From positions 1-12,501 of the forward strand of contig JAITRI010000074.1 of NCBI GenBank assembly GCA_031288455.1: DNA of 12,501 nt, given 5' to 3'. Under the pieces are notes generated by a model. That model had not been told where the DNA came from. It did not search any database and saw nothing but the letters and a program-made list of their open reading frames with translations. This stretch comes from Puniceicoccales bacterium. Its GTDB lineage: Bacteria; Verrucomicrobiota; Verrucomicrobiia; Opitutales; JAIRKQ01. A program made the translations under genes and the position numbers. Of the stretch, positions 1 through 7,713 are shown one piece after another (positions within the stretch are counted from its first letter, which is position 1; each line of letters opens with the position of its first letter).

Positions 1-68
1 CTTCGCGTGTGAAGGCGAAAATCGTCGAAGGGTTAAAAACATTGGCATTGATTCCGTCAGCCGCGTGA
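1..68 (+). CDS. Possible 3' end of a plus-strand gene (partial)
   Basis: Reading from base 3, the plus strand is open for 21 codons and stops at TGA 66-68. The peptide (SRVKAKIVEGLKTLALIPSA plus a final A) is helix-like, and its codons resemble those of the neighbouring genes. It would be the C-terminus of a protein whose body lies left of the window, overlapping the convergent dehydrogenase gene by 12 bp. The tail is too short to identify a family. A minus-strand start at 48 is a competing reading but gives a less protein-like peptide. Confidence 0.33.
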   Translation, partial: SRVKAKIVEGLKTLALIPSAA

Positions 69-980
69 GTTTATGGCATCGGTGATGCGCAGCGCCAATT
101 CCAGCGTGATCTTCCCGAAGTGAATGTCCACCTTTGGAGTGGAATGCTCTCTGACGCAGTGCAAAAACGACGAAATTTCAGTTTTTAGAGGCTCATCCTT
201 CTCAACCGGGACTTCGCTCCTGACTAGGCCGGACTCCGTCATCCGCATCAAATGTCCACTCTGGGATGTGAAATCCATGGAAATGTAACTCTGCGGCTGG
301 AAAATTCTTATTTCCCTCAATTTTTTCTCGCTGACTCTGCTGGCATTCAGGTCAGCAACGCAGCCGTTTCTAAAATGCAAACGCGCATTTGCGATGTCCT
401 CCGTCTGCGACAGAACTTTTAGCCCGACGGCATCGATGGACTCCACTTCCGATTTCACCAGCCGCAGAATCACGCCGATATCATGAATCATAAGATCCAG
501 GACAACGCCCACCTCCGTCCCTCTTGCGCTGTAGGAGGACAGTCGCTGTGATGCTACGAATCGCGGGCGAGCGACCGATTGTTCAAGAAATTTCATCACC
601 GGATTGTAGTGTTCTATGAGCCCCACCTGCAGAATTCTGTCGCGGCCTGATGCGGCCTGCAAAATTCTCTCAGCCTCCTCCGTTGTGGAGGTTAGCGGCT
701 TCTCTATGAGCAGGTGGCAGTTGTACTCCATCAGCTGAATTGCAACGGTGGCGTGTTTGTCGGTGGGAGTGGCGATGCTGACGCAGTCGCAGGCGGCCCC
801 AAGTTCCGCAATGGAACCAAAGGCGACGCATCCATATTTTGCGGAAATTTCCACTGCGCGCTCAGAGTTTGTGTCATACACGCCCACCAGCGAACATCCG
901 TCCAACGCCGCATATATCCTGGCGTGGTGCTGTCCGAGATATCCAACTCCGGCAACGCCACAGCTAATATTTTTGCCCAT
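57..980 (-). CDS. Gfo/Idh/MocA-family NAD(P)-dependent dehydrogenase, possibly UDP-GlcNAc 3-dehydrogenase (GnnA-like)
   Basis: A 307-aa oxidoreductase of usual family length. The N-terminal Rossmann fold carries the dinucleotide motif GVGYLG at residues 11-16. The family EKP motif is at 93-95, where the lysine lies near the active site. The C-terminal alpha/beta domain contains LDLMIHDIG (161-169), whose histidine matches the usual catalytic position. GLIEHYNPV (120-128) and the MIHD signature resemble sugar-nucleotide dehydrogenases encoded near lpx genes, which oxidise C3 of UDP-GlcNAc so that lipid A can carry an amide at that position. That specific role is inference, because neither the partner aminotransferase nor an lpx gene is in view. 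The ATG start at 980 lies just before the Rossmann strand and fits the family; no clear Shine-Dalgarno precedes it. The gene is divergent from the nusA operon. Family assignment is solid, substrate is not. Confidence 0.85.
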   Translation of the reverse strand: MGKNISCGVAGVGYLGQHHARIYAALDGCSLVGVYDTNSERAVEISAKYGCVAFGSIAELGAACDCVSIATPTDKHATVAIQLMEYNCHLLIEKPLTSTTEEAERILQAASGRDRILQVGLIEHYNPVMKFLEQSVARPRFVASQRLSSYSARGTEVGVVLDLMIHDIGVILRLVKSEVESIDAVGLKVLSQTEDIANARLHFRNGCVADLNASRVSEKKLREIRIFQPQSYISMDFTSQSGHLMRMTESGLVRSEVPVEKDEPLKTEISSFLHCVREHSTPKVDIHFGKITLELALRITDAINSRG

Positions 981-1013
981 TTGTGAACACTAGCGTGCGC
1001 TGCAATTTATTCA

Positions 1014-1145
1014 ATGCAAATGGAGGGTGGCAGAGTGATACTTTTCTGTGAAAAATTGGAGCATTTGTTTGAAATTTCACAGGAACTAAAAGGCTTGACA
1101 AAGGAGACGGCACAAATACTCACGGTGGCATGGTTTCAGTGCTGA
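1014..1145 (+). CDS. Possible small ORF or leader peptide upstream of nusA (43 aa)
   Basis: An ATG at 1014 opens a 43-codon frame ending at TGA 1143-1145, exactly where the A-tract of the nusA leader hairpin begins. The peptide starts MQMEGGRVILFCEKLEHLF and has a plausible helical, mixed-charge composition. No Shine-Dalgarno is visible, and no family is recognised. It occupies the position where rimP often lies but is far too short and shows no RimP features. It may be a leader peptide whose translation affects the adjacent hairpin, a small protein with its own terminator, or a chance frame. Confidence 0.25.
   Translation: MQMEGGRVILFCEKLEHLFEISQELKGLTKETAQILTVAWFQC
1095..1120 (+). promoter_or_regulatory. 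Candidate promoter for the nusA operon
   Basis: A perfect TTGACA (-35) lies at 1095-1100, followed 15-16 nt later by an AT-rich stretch around AATACT/TACTCA (1115-1122) that matches the -10 consensus poorly. Its position, some 100 nt before nusA and upstream of the leader hairpin, suits an operon promoter. The TTGACA also falls inside the small ORF at 1014-1145, so the two readings compete. Confidence 0.3.
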
Positions 1146-1169
1146 AAAGTGGGCTTGCCCGCTTTTTTT
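1145..1169 (+). terminator. Intrinsic-terminator-like hairpin in the nusA leader (probable attenuator)
   Basis: AAAAGTGGG (1145-1153), loop CTTG and CCCGCTTTT (1158-1166) form a 9-bp stem with one G-U pair, followed by the rest of a run of seven T (1163-1169). This is the standard layout of an intrinsic terminator. Fewer than 20 nt separate the T-run from the nusA ribosome-binding site, so there is no room for a new promoter, and nusA transcription must read through. That makes attenuation of the operon the likely role; similar A-stem-T hairpins are known upstream of rimP-nusA operons in other bacteria. Confidence 0.6.
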
Positions 1170-1196
1170 ATTATTAACGTTTTTAGAAGGGGTCCA

Positions 1197-2507
1197 ATGG
1201 GTGCCAATAGTCAGATATTGTCCGTGCTGGAGTACATGGAAAGGGAAAAGGGCATTGCTCGCTCTGACATGATCGAGACAATCAGTGAAGCCATACGCGT
1301 TGCGGCGCTGAAAAGCGTAAACGCTGGCCATGATGTGCGCATAGAAATTAACCCGAAAAATGGAAATTTGCAGGCGTGGGCAGTTTTCGAAGTGGTCGAC
1401 TCCGTCAGCGATCCAAAAACTCAAATTCACCTCAGCAAGGCACTATTGGTTGATGAAAATGCCAGGATTGGATCCGTCATAGAGAAGGAGATCGATCCGG
1501 CGCTACTGGGCCGCATTGCTGCGCAAACGACGCGGCAGGCGATAATGCAGCGCATACGATTCTTCGAACGGGAGAAGCTGTACGACGACTTCAAGGGGCG
1601 CGTGGGGGACATAGTCTCGGGAACGATCAGGAACATTGACGGTGGAAATTTGTACATCGATGTCAACGGCGCCGAGGCGATAATGCCGGCCCGCGAACGC
1701 ATACGCGGGGAAGAGTTTACCATAGGCGAAAGAATTCGCTGTCTGCTGCTAAAATTGGACCCTGCCAACAGAGATGCGGAATTAATCCTGAGCAGAAGCC
1801 ACGTAAATTTCGTGCTGCGGCTGCTGGAAATAGAGGTTTCGGAGATTGCAGATGGCAGCGTAGCGGTGAAAGGAATAGCGCGGGAACCGGGCTATCGCAC
1901 GAAAATCAGCGTCTGCGCAAACGATAAAAATATCGATCCCGTCGGCGCATGCGTCGGCGCGAGGGGAGTGCGCATAAAAAGCATCGTCAGGGAGCTGAAC
2001 GGAGAAAAAATAGACGTCATCCGCTACAGCGACGATCCGGAAAAATTGCTGATTGAAGCGATAAAGCCGGCTGTTCCGAAAAATATTCGCGTGGATCACG
2101 GCGCGCGGAGGATATACTTCGAGGTTGCCGAAGGTGATCTTGCGGTGGCCATCGGAAAGCGTGGACTAAATGCGAAATTAACGTCCCGCATGATGAATTG
2201 GAAGCTTGACATCAGCAAGGAAAACGCGACGTTGCCGGAAAATTTTGGGGAGAAATTCGAGCGTGCTGCCGCAGGACTGCACGGAATCACCGGCGTCGGA
2301 GACGAGCAGGCGAAAAAACTTGTGGCGGCAGGCATAACGGATATCGATGCGTTTGAAGGCGTCAGCGTTGACGATTTGGTGGAAGTCGGATTCGAGGCGG
2401 ATGAGGCGCAGAAGGTATTGGATAGCGTGCAAAATTTTTGTAAAAAAGTAGAGAAACGAGATGAGCGTCAGGGTGTATCAGTTGGCCAAGCAATTGGGCC
2501 TAGATAA
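1197..2507 (+). CDS. nusA: Transcription termination/antitermination factor NusA
   Basis: A 436-aa NusA that binds RNA polymerase and nascent RNA to tune pausing, termination and antitermination. Domains in order: the N-terminal polymerase-binding domain (1-125); an S1 domain (about 135-200, with SGTIRNIDGG and EAIMPARERI); KH1 with DPVGACVGARGVRI (247-260); KH2 with LAVAIGKRGLNAKL (315-328); and a single C-terminal helix-hairpin-helix region (361-415, GITGVGDEQAKKL), so the C-terminal tail is shorter than in E. coli. ATG 1197 is chosen because AGAAGGGG lies at proper spacing before it and the protein then begins as NusA homologues do. An upstream in-frame GTG at 1149 falls inside the terminator hairpin and is rejected. 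The gene heads the operon and its last 47 nt overlap infB. Expression is probably adjusted by the leader hairpin. Confidence 0.96.
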   Translation: MGANSQILSVLEYMEREKGIARSDMIETISEAIRVAALKSVNAGHDVRIEINPKNGNLQAWAVFEVVDSVSDPKTQIHLSKALLVDENARIGSVIEKEIDPALLGRIAAQTTRQAIMQRIRFFEREKLYDDFKGRVGDIVSGTIRNIDGGNLYIDVNGAEAIMPARERIRGEEFTIGERIRCLLLKLDPANRDAELILSRSHVNFVLRLLEIEVSEIADGSVAVKGIAREPGYRTKISVCANDKNIDPVGACVGARGVRIKSIVRELNGEKIDVIRYSDDPEKLLIEAIKPAVPKNIRVDHGARRIYFEVAEGDLAVAIGKRGLNAKLTSRMMNWKLDISKENATLPENFGEKFERAAAGLHGITGVGDEQAKKLVAAGITDIDAFEGVSVDDLVEVGFEADEAQKVLDSVQNFCKKVEKRDERQGVSVGQAIGPR

Positions 2508-4812
2508 TAAGCGCGTCATACAGCTGTTGCGCGAACGCGGGCTTGACGTAACGGGGCCGTCCAATACGATACCATCCATATACGCCGATGCGCTGATCGA
2601 GGAAATCGGCAATAAAAAAATTGCACTGCGCGACGAAATAGTGGCCGAGTTGGCGAATGAAAAAGGTGGCGCGGTGCACGAGAAAAAACAAGTTGCCGTT
2701 TCCAATGCCGCGCCCGTGATCCCTGAGAAGATCCCGGCGCACGCGGAGCAGCCGAATAGGGCGCAAATTCCACAGTCACCGCCACGCAGGCAAGACTTCT
2801 CCGATAGGCAGAACTCCGACAGACAGAAAAGACCGCTGATGGTATCAGTTGGCCCACAGGTCAGGCAGCGCAAGCGGGACGATGATCCGGATGTTCGCCT
2901 GCCAGAATTGCCGAAACCTCCGCAGTCAGCGGATGAAAAATGCGAATCCGCAGAAAAATCAGCGGTGCCAGGATTTAAACCATTTCTAAAAAAAATAGAA
3001 AGGCAGACGCCAAAGACGTCAGCGCTTAGGACAATAGAGATTAAAACGCCGGTTGTTGTGCGCGCGCTTGCCACGCAGATGAACGTGAAACCATTCCAGT
3101 TGATCTCCAAACTGATGAGCATGAATATCTTTGCGTCCATGAATCAGGAGATTGACATATCGGTGGCGCAGAGTGTCGCGGAAAAGTTCGGCTATGCGCT
3201 TGAGGTGGCCAAGCCGAGCCCGGAAAAAATAGCGAAACCAAAATCCATGGCGGCGAAGCCTCAGGTGGCGGCGAAAAAAAATGATCAGGTACCGCTGGAA
3301 CGTCCTCCCGTCGTCTGCGTTCTCGGACACGTTGACCACGGGAAAACGACGCTGCTCGACGCCATACGCCACACGCGCGTGGCATCCGGTGAGGCGGGCG
3401 GAATAACGCAGCACATAGCGGCGTACCAAATCGAGCACAGCGGGAAAAAGATAACGTTCATCGATACCCCGGGACATGCGGCGTTTTCGAAGATGCGCGA
3501 GCGTGGGGCGAACATAACGGACATAGGAGTGTTGGTCGTTGCGGCCGATGACGGATTCATGCCGCAGACGGAGGAGGCGCTGAAATTTGCAAAAAATGCC
3601 AATATTCCGATCGTGATCGCCATAAATAAAATTGACGCAAAGGGAGCCAACATTGACAGAGTAAAGCAGCAGATGCAGCGCCACGGAATCACGTCCGAGG
3701 ACTGGGGTGGCGACGTTCTGTGCGCTGCAATTTCGGCGCTGCATGGGACAAACATTGATGGACTGCTGGAGTTGATACGTCTGCAGGCGGAAATGATGGA
3801 GTTGCGGTTTGACTCGGCGAGTGCTCCAGAGGGCGTAATTCTGGAGTCAAAAATTTCCGTTGGACACGGTGCGACCGCCAGTGCCATCGTGCAGGATGGA
3901 ATCCTGCGCATTGGGGATTGCGTAATTTGTGGACCGTGCTACTGCAAGGTGAAATCGCTTCTCGACGACAGCGGAAAGCAAATAAAGGAGGCCCCAGCGT
4001 CGACCCCGGTCAGCATAATTGGATGGTCCGCCGTTCCGGAAGTGGGGGCGAAGTTCACGTTCGTGGAAAATGAAAAAATTGCACGCAAACATGCGGAGGA
4101 GAACGCCGAGGAGTTGAAAAAAGTGGAGGCGGAAAATGCTGATACGCAGCAGGAAGTTGAGGACATCGATCACTTATTTTCAGCCATCGCCGCGGTGGAT
4201 GAAAAGTCACTCAATGTGATAGTGCGCGCCGATGTTCACGGGAGCTTGGAGGTGATGCACGATTTCCTCGGCACCATAAGGAGCAAGAAAATTAAACTGA
4301 ACATCGTCGACGAGGGCGTCGGGCCGGTCGGGAAAAATGATGTTCTCTCGGCGGACGCATCCCATGCGCAGATTGTCGCGTTCAACGTCAAAGTGGAGTC
4401 CAACGCCCAGGCGATGGCCAAGCAGCTGGGAATAAAAATTATTCACCACGACATCATCTATGAGCTCATCGAGAGAGTGCGCGAGGCAATGGCGGAATGC
4501 TTGGATCCTGAACTGCAGGAAAATAAGCTCGGGGCAGCCGAAGTGCGGCAGATTTTCCGCATAAAAGGAGACACGATCGCCGGATGCATGGTAACGGAGG
4601 GAAGAATCCTGCGGGATAAATTTGTTCGAGTACTGCGCAGGAAAGAATTGCTTTTCCAGGGGAAATTTGCCTCCATTAAAAGGCAGAAGGAGGATACCGC
4701 CGAGGTGCGCGCCGGATTTGAGTGCGGAGTGATGATATCCGGCTTCTGCGCATTTGAGCAGGGGGATATTCTGGAGTGTTTTGAGATTAAAAAGATTCCG
4801 CCGTCGCTGTAG
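2461..4812 (+). CDS. infB: Translation initiation factor IF-2
   Basis: A 783-aa GTPase that delivers initiator tRNA to the 30S subunit and promotes subunit joining. It starts with a typical IF2_N helical module (1-50, MSVRVYQLAKQLGLDNKRV), then a charged Pro/Lys/Gln-rich linker (about 55-190) and a second IF2_N-like module (about 195-248). The G domain has GHVDHGKT (289-296), DTPGH (335-339), NKID (389-392) and SAL (425-427), all intact. Domain II, domain III (VIVRADVHGSLEVM) and the C-terminal fMet-tRNA-binding domain (RIKGDTIAGCMV) follow. The start is fixed by the conserved N-terminus even though it lies 47 nt inside nusA; the preceding GAGAAACGAG is a poor Shine-Dalgarno, so coupling to nusA translation is likely. 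Length is at the shorter end of the family because of the modest linker. Confidence 0.97.
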   Translation: MSVRVYQLAKQLGLDNKRVIQLLRERGLDVTGPSNTIPSIYADALIEEIGNKKIALRDEIVAELANEKGGAVHEKKQVAVSNAAPVIPEKIPAHAEQPNRAQIPQSPPRRQDFSDRQNSDRQKRPLMVSVGPQVRQRKRDDDPDVRLPELPKPPQSADEKCESAEKSAVPGFKPFLKKIERQTPKTSALRTIEIKTPVVVRALATQMNVKPFQLISKLMSMNIFASMNQEIDISVAQSVAEKFGYALEVAKPSPEKIAKPKSMAAKPQVAAKKNDQVPLERPPVVCVLGHVDHGKTTLLDAIRHTRVASGEAGGITQHIAAYQIEHSGKKITFIDTPGHAAFSKMRERGANITDIGVLVVAADDGFMPQTEEALKFAKNANIPIVIAINKIDAKGANIDRVKQQMQRHGITSEDWGGDVLCAAISALHGTNIDGLLELIRLQAEMMELRFDSASAPEGVILESKISVGHGATASAIVQDGILRIGDCVICGPCYCKVKSLLDDSGKQIKEAPASTPVSIIGWSAVPEVGAKFTFVENEKIARKHAEENAEELKKVEAENADTQQEVEDIDHLFSAIAAVDEKSLNVIVRADVHGSLEVMHDFLGTIRSKKIKLNIVDEGVGPVGKNDVLSADASHAQIVAFNVKVESNAQAMAKQLGIKIIHHDIIYELIERVREAMAECLDPELQENKLGAAEVRQIFRIKGDTIAGCMVTEGRILRDKFVRVLRRKELLFQGKFASIKRQKEDTAEVRAGFECGVMISGFCAFEQGDILECFEIKKIPPSL

Positions 4813-4816
4813 CACC

Positions 4817-5161
4817 ATGTCACAGAGAATGATACGTTTGAATAAAATTGTTTGCATGGAAATGAATGCGCTGCTGCACACGCTGTTCCGCGATTTTGCG
4901 CAGAATATTTCCGTGACTGCGACCGATATTTCCCCGGATCTGCGCGATGCCTACGTGTATTTTTCGGTGATTGGAGGAGATGCCGATGTGTCGGATGCAA
5001 CAAAATTCTTCGCGAAAAATGCAAGGCTTCTGCGGCAAAAATTATTCCAGCGCGTGCGCATAAAATATTCCCCGCGCCTGACTTTTAGGCATGATGATTC
5101 CATCGCGCGCGGACAGCGAATCATCGGAATTCTCGACGGATTGGACAGCTGCGATGGGTGA
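4817..5161 (+). CDS. rbfA: 30S ribosome-binding factor RbfA
   Basis: A 114-aa protein with the RbfA pattern: a conserved N-terminus (MSQRMIRLNKIV), the central strand segment DAYVYFSVIGG (44-54), and the helix and strand with LLRQKLFQRVRIKYSPRLTF (71-90). RbfA has a KH-like fold and binds the 5' helix of 16S rRNA during late 30S maturation and cold adaptation. ATG 4817 is chosen over an upstream start at 4754 because it gives the family N-terminus; it lies 4 nt after the infB stop and has no clear Shine-Dalgarno, consistent with reinitiation. Its stop overlaps the next gene's start in ATGGGTGA. Placement between infB and truB is the classic order. Confidence 0.92.
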   Translation: MSQRMIRLNKIVCMEMNALLHTLFRDFAQNISVTATDISPDLRDAYVYFSVIGGDADVSDATKFFAKNARLLRQKLFQRVRIKYSPRLTFRHDDSIARGQRIIGILDGLDSCDG

Positions 5162-6137
5162 TCAAAATCTAATGGACCTGCTGTTCAGGCATCGCTCCTG
5201 CAACATCGTCGGGCACATAAGGCCGGATGGGGACTGCATCGGCAGCCAGCTTGCGATTTTCAATCTGCTGAAGGACAGGGGCATAGCGTGCAACATAGTA
5301 AAAAATGACAATTACGGCTCCATTTTATCCCAGTTTTTTGAGGGATATCCCGTTTTGGACGCCGATAGTTTTGATCCGCAATTGCCGCTGATTTGTGTCG
5401 ACTGCTCAGATTTTAAGCGCACCGGTGAAAAAATATTTGGCAGATGCAAAAGTCCATATTTGAACATCGATCACCACATTTCGAACGAAAAATTTGCCCA
5501 GCACAACGTGGTAGATGCCAGCCGCGTATCGACGACGGAATTGATAGCGCACGCTTTGATTTCGAGCGGCATTGACTTCGGAAAAACGGTGGCGGATTTC
5601 CTATACCTCGGCATAGTGACGGATTCCGGCAGGTTCGCCTACGATAGCACGTCGCTCATGACCATAAAAATTGTGGAAACTCTCATGGAGAAGGGGGTTT
5701 CGATTTCGGAAATTTATTCGCGGGTATACGAGCGGAATAGTCTGCAGCGATATCATCTGCTGGAGCGGTTCCTGCACAACGTGACGGTCTTTGCGGATGG
5801 CATGTGCTGCACATCATTTGTCACGGATGATGATTTCCGCGAGACGCAAACGGAGCCGTTGGACTCGGAGGGATTTGTTAACTATACGCGGCAGATAGCC
5901 GGGGTTGTCGCCGGTGCATTTTTGGAGTTTCACGGCTCATACGTCAAGTGCAGCCTGCGTTCCAAGGGCTCCATTTTTCACATGGAAACTTTCGCAAAAA
6001 AATTCGGTGGTGGTGGACATCCCGCCGCCGCTGGATTTACGATCAACGCAAGGGAAAATTTTGGTGAATTTTACGGGAAATTTCAGAATGCTCTTGCGGA
6101 ACACGTTGCCCCACATCTGCAAAAATTAGAGGAGTGA
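5154..6137 (+). CDS. nrnA: DHH/DHHA1 phosphoesterase, NrnA-like oligoribonuclease/pAp phosphatase
   Basis: A 327-aa DHH-family phosphoesterase. Metal-binding motifs are all present: HIRPDGD (21-27), VDCSD (82-86), the signature DHH at 106-108, and GIVTDSGRF (153-161). The C-terminal DHHA1 domain carries the substrate-binding glycine run GGGGHPAAAGF (285-295). Known NrnA enzymes degrade 2-5 nt RNA fragments from the 5' end and dephosphorylate 3'-phosphoadenosine 5'-phosphate. An NrnA-type gene between rbfA and truB is a common arrangement in several phyla. ATG 5154 was chosen because it overlaps the rbfA stop by 8 nt and gives the normal N-terminus; the longer frame from 5091 would add 21 residues of rbfA antiframe. 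Exact substrate preference cannot be read from sequence. Confidence 0.9.
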   Translation: MGDQNLMDLLFRHRSCNIVGHIRPDGDCIGSQLAIFNLLKDRGIACNIVKNDNYGSILSQFFEGYPVLDADSFDPQLPLICVDCSDFKRTGEKIFGRCKSPYLNIDHHISNEKFAQHNVVDASRVSTTELIAHALISSGIDFGKTVADFLYLGIVTDSGRFAYDSTSLMTIKIVETLMEKGVSISEIYSRVYERNSLQRYHLLERFLHNVTVFADGMCCTSFVTDDDFRETQTEPLDSEGFVNYTRQIAGVVAGAFLEFHGSYVKCSLRSKGSIFHMETFAKKFGGGGHPAAAGFTINARENFGEFYGKFQNALAEHVAPHLQKLEE

Positions 6138-6868
6138 ACAGTATCCATTCAGAGCTTGACGGAGTCCTATTGGTGGACAAGGAACGCGGAGTGACGTCGC
6201 ACGGGGTCATCGCCCGGCTGAGGAAAATTTTTGGAGTAAAGCGCATCGGACATGCGGGGACGCTGGATCCGATGGCGACCGGATTGCTGATAATTTTGAT
6301 AGGCCGCTCCACGAAAATTTCGCAGCACCTGATCGGATTGCCAAAGTGCTACTCTGGGACGATGAAGCTTGGCATCGCGACGGATTCCCACGACGCCGAA
6401 GGGACCATTACCGGAGTGCGCGAAGTCAGCGGCATAGCGCTCGATGACATTGAAAATTTGGCAAAAAACTTCATCGGAGATCAGCATCAAATCCCGCCGA
6501 TGTTCTCCGCAAAGAAGGTAAACGGCAAGAGGCTGTACGATCTCGCGCGAAAGGGAAAAACTGTGGAAAGAAATCCGCAATTCATACGCATCGATGCGTT
6601 TGAAATACACGATTTGCGCGGCGATGAGGTGGATTTTTCCGTGCACTGCAGCAAGGGGACGTATGTGAGAACGTTGGCCAATGATTTCGGGGAGCGTCTC
6701 GGGTGCGGTGCGCATTTGATCGCTTTGCGCAGGACACAAATCGAAAACTTTTCGGTGGACGATGCGCTTGGGATCGGAGAAATAGAGACAATGTCTCCGG
6801 CAATGGTTGCGAAGGTGCTCATTCCCTCGGCGCAAGCTGTTCCGCCGCGAATAATTCGAGGGGAGTAG
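6134..6868 (+). CDS. truB: tRNA pseudouridine(55) synthase TruB, short form
   Basis: A 244-aa TruB that converts U55 to pseudouridine in the tRNA T-loop. The catalytic motif GHAGTLDPMATGLL spans 39-52 with the nucleophilic aspartate at D45. Further family signatures are GVLLVDKERGVTS (10-22), QIPPMFSAKKVNGKRLYDLAR near the middle, and CSKGTYVRTLANDFG. It lacks the C-terminal PUA domain of the roughly 310-aa E. coli type. The only usable start in frame is GTG 6134, overlapping the preceding stop as GTGA. The purine-rich AGAGGA directly touches this GTG, an abnormally short spacing, so termination-reinitiation is the likely mode of translation. Neither rpsO nor pnp follows, unlike many proteobacterial operons. 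Confidence 0.95.
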   Translation: MNSIHSELDGVLLVDKERGVTSHGVIARLRKIFGVKRIGHAGTLDPMATGLLIILIGRSTKISQHLIGLPKCYSGTMKLGIATDSHDAEGTITGVREVSGIALDDIENLAKNFIGDQHQIPPMFSAKKVNGKRLYDLARKGKTVERNPQFIRIDAFEIHDLRGDEVDFSVHCSKGTYVRTLANDFGERLGCGAHLIALRRTQIENFSVDDALGIGEIETMSPAMVAKVLIPSAQAVPPRIIRGE

Positions 6869-6902
6869 CGGATGATGCCACAGAAAAATTTGTGCGCGGA
6901 CT

Positions 6903-7475
6903 ATGGTGGATGCTATAAAAATTTTTTTTGATAATAAAATTTGCAATTTTTTTTCAAAACACTTGTTTATGTCCATTGGTACATTCGATGGTGTTCACAT
7001 TGGCCATCGGAAATTAATTTCCGCCGCAATTGACAGAGCAAGGGAGAGCGATGGCATTGCGGCGGTCTATACTTTTTACCCACATCCCACAGCTGTGACG
7101 GATCCGCAAAATGCCAAGTCGATGCTCTGCAGCCGCGATGAAAAATACAAAATGTTGGTCGCATGCGGCGTCGATTTCATAGTGGAACAGAAATTCGATC
7201 CCGTCTTTGCCGCCGCAGAACCGTGCGAATTCATCGCATTTCTCGCGCATAAATTCCCGACGCTGCGCGGAATATTCGTCGGAGAAGACTTCAAATTTGG
7301 GCGCAATCGCAGCGGAGACGCAAATGCGCTGCTGTTGCAGTGCCAAAAGTTCGGAATTTCTGTGGCCATAGTCCCTCCTCTCGCCATGGATGGAGAACGC
7401 GTAAGCAGCTCAAGAATCAGGAAATTGATGGGAGATGGAAATGTCGCCCGCGCCAATCTAATGCTCGGCGGATGA
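6903..7475 (+). CDS. ribF: RibF N-terminal half: FAD synthetase (FMN adenylyltransferase) without riboflavin kinase domain
   Basis: The 190-aa product matches the nucleotidyltransferase half of bifunctional RibF. GTFDGVHIGH (26-35) is the ATP-binding motif, VGEDFKFGRNRSGD (126-139) is the flavin-side motif, and SSSRIR (168-173) is the conserved late loop. Typical RibF is about 300 aa, and its C-terminal riboflavin kinase domain would begin right where this protein ends, after NVARANLMLGG. No kinase-like peptide appears in any frame before the SRP RNA, so this is not a nearby frameshift. The protein could still make FAD from FMN and ATP, but FMN formation would need another kinase or import. 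The start at ATG 6903 leaves an AT-rich lysine/phenylalanine N-terminus; ATG 6969 would begin at the core strand and is less likely. It closes the operon, 34 nt after truB. Confidence 0.85.
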   Translation: MVDAIKIFFDNKICNFFSKHLFMSIGTFDGVHIGHRKLISAAIDRARESDGIAAVYTFYPHPTAVTDPQNAKSMLCSRDEKYKMLVACGVDFIVEQKFDPVFAAAEPCEFIAFLAHKFPTLRGIFVGEDFKFGRNRSGDANALLLQCQKFGISVAIVPPLAMDGERVSSSRIRKLMGDGNVARANLMLGG

Positions 7476-7549
7476 GGAAGTTGCAGCGTGTGGCAAATTT
7501 TCACAGCGTCGCCGCGCCAAAAATCTTGCTTTTTTAAAAAAAATGCCTC

Positions 7550-7665
<116 letters not shown>

Positions 7666-7713
7666 CGCAGGGTTAGTATTCCGCGCCGAGGCGCACCCAA
7701 TGGAGAAATTTCA

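Noticed and set aside
1..48. Minus-strand ATG at 48 opening a 16-codon frame to the edge
   Set aside because: Too short to support, with an unconvincing peptide; the plus-strand tail reads better.
981..1196. rimP gene before nusA
   Set aside because: The space is only about 215 nt and no frame resembles RimP.
1149..1196. Upstream in-frame GTG start of nusA
   Set aside because: It lies inside the terminator hairpin and adds a non-family N-terminus; ATG 1197 has a good Shine-Dalgarno.
3019..3911. Long minus-strand frames opposite infB
   Set aside because: Arginine/histidine/serine-rich shadows of the IF-2 coding frame with no domain.
7476..7545. Frameshifted remainder of the RibF kinase domain
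   Set aside because: I read the other frames and found none of the kinase motifs before the SRP RNA.
7525..7545. Poly-T/poly-A stretch as a ribF terminator or ffs promoter
   Set aside because: No GC stem precedes the T-run, and no -35/-10 pair fits well.
7684..7697. GCGC-CGAG-GCGC hairpin between ffs and the hydrolase gene
   Set aside because: Only a 4-bp stem without a T-run on either strand; too weak to call a terminator.
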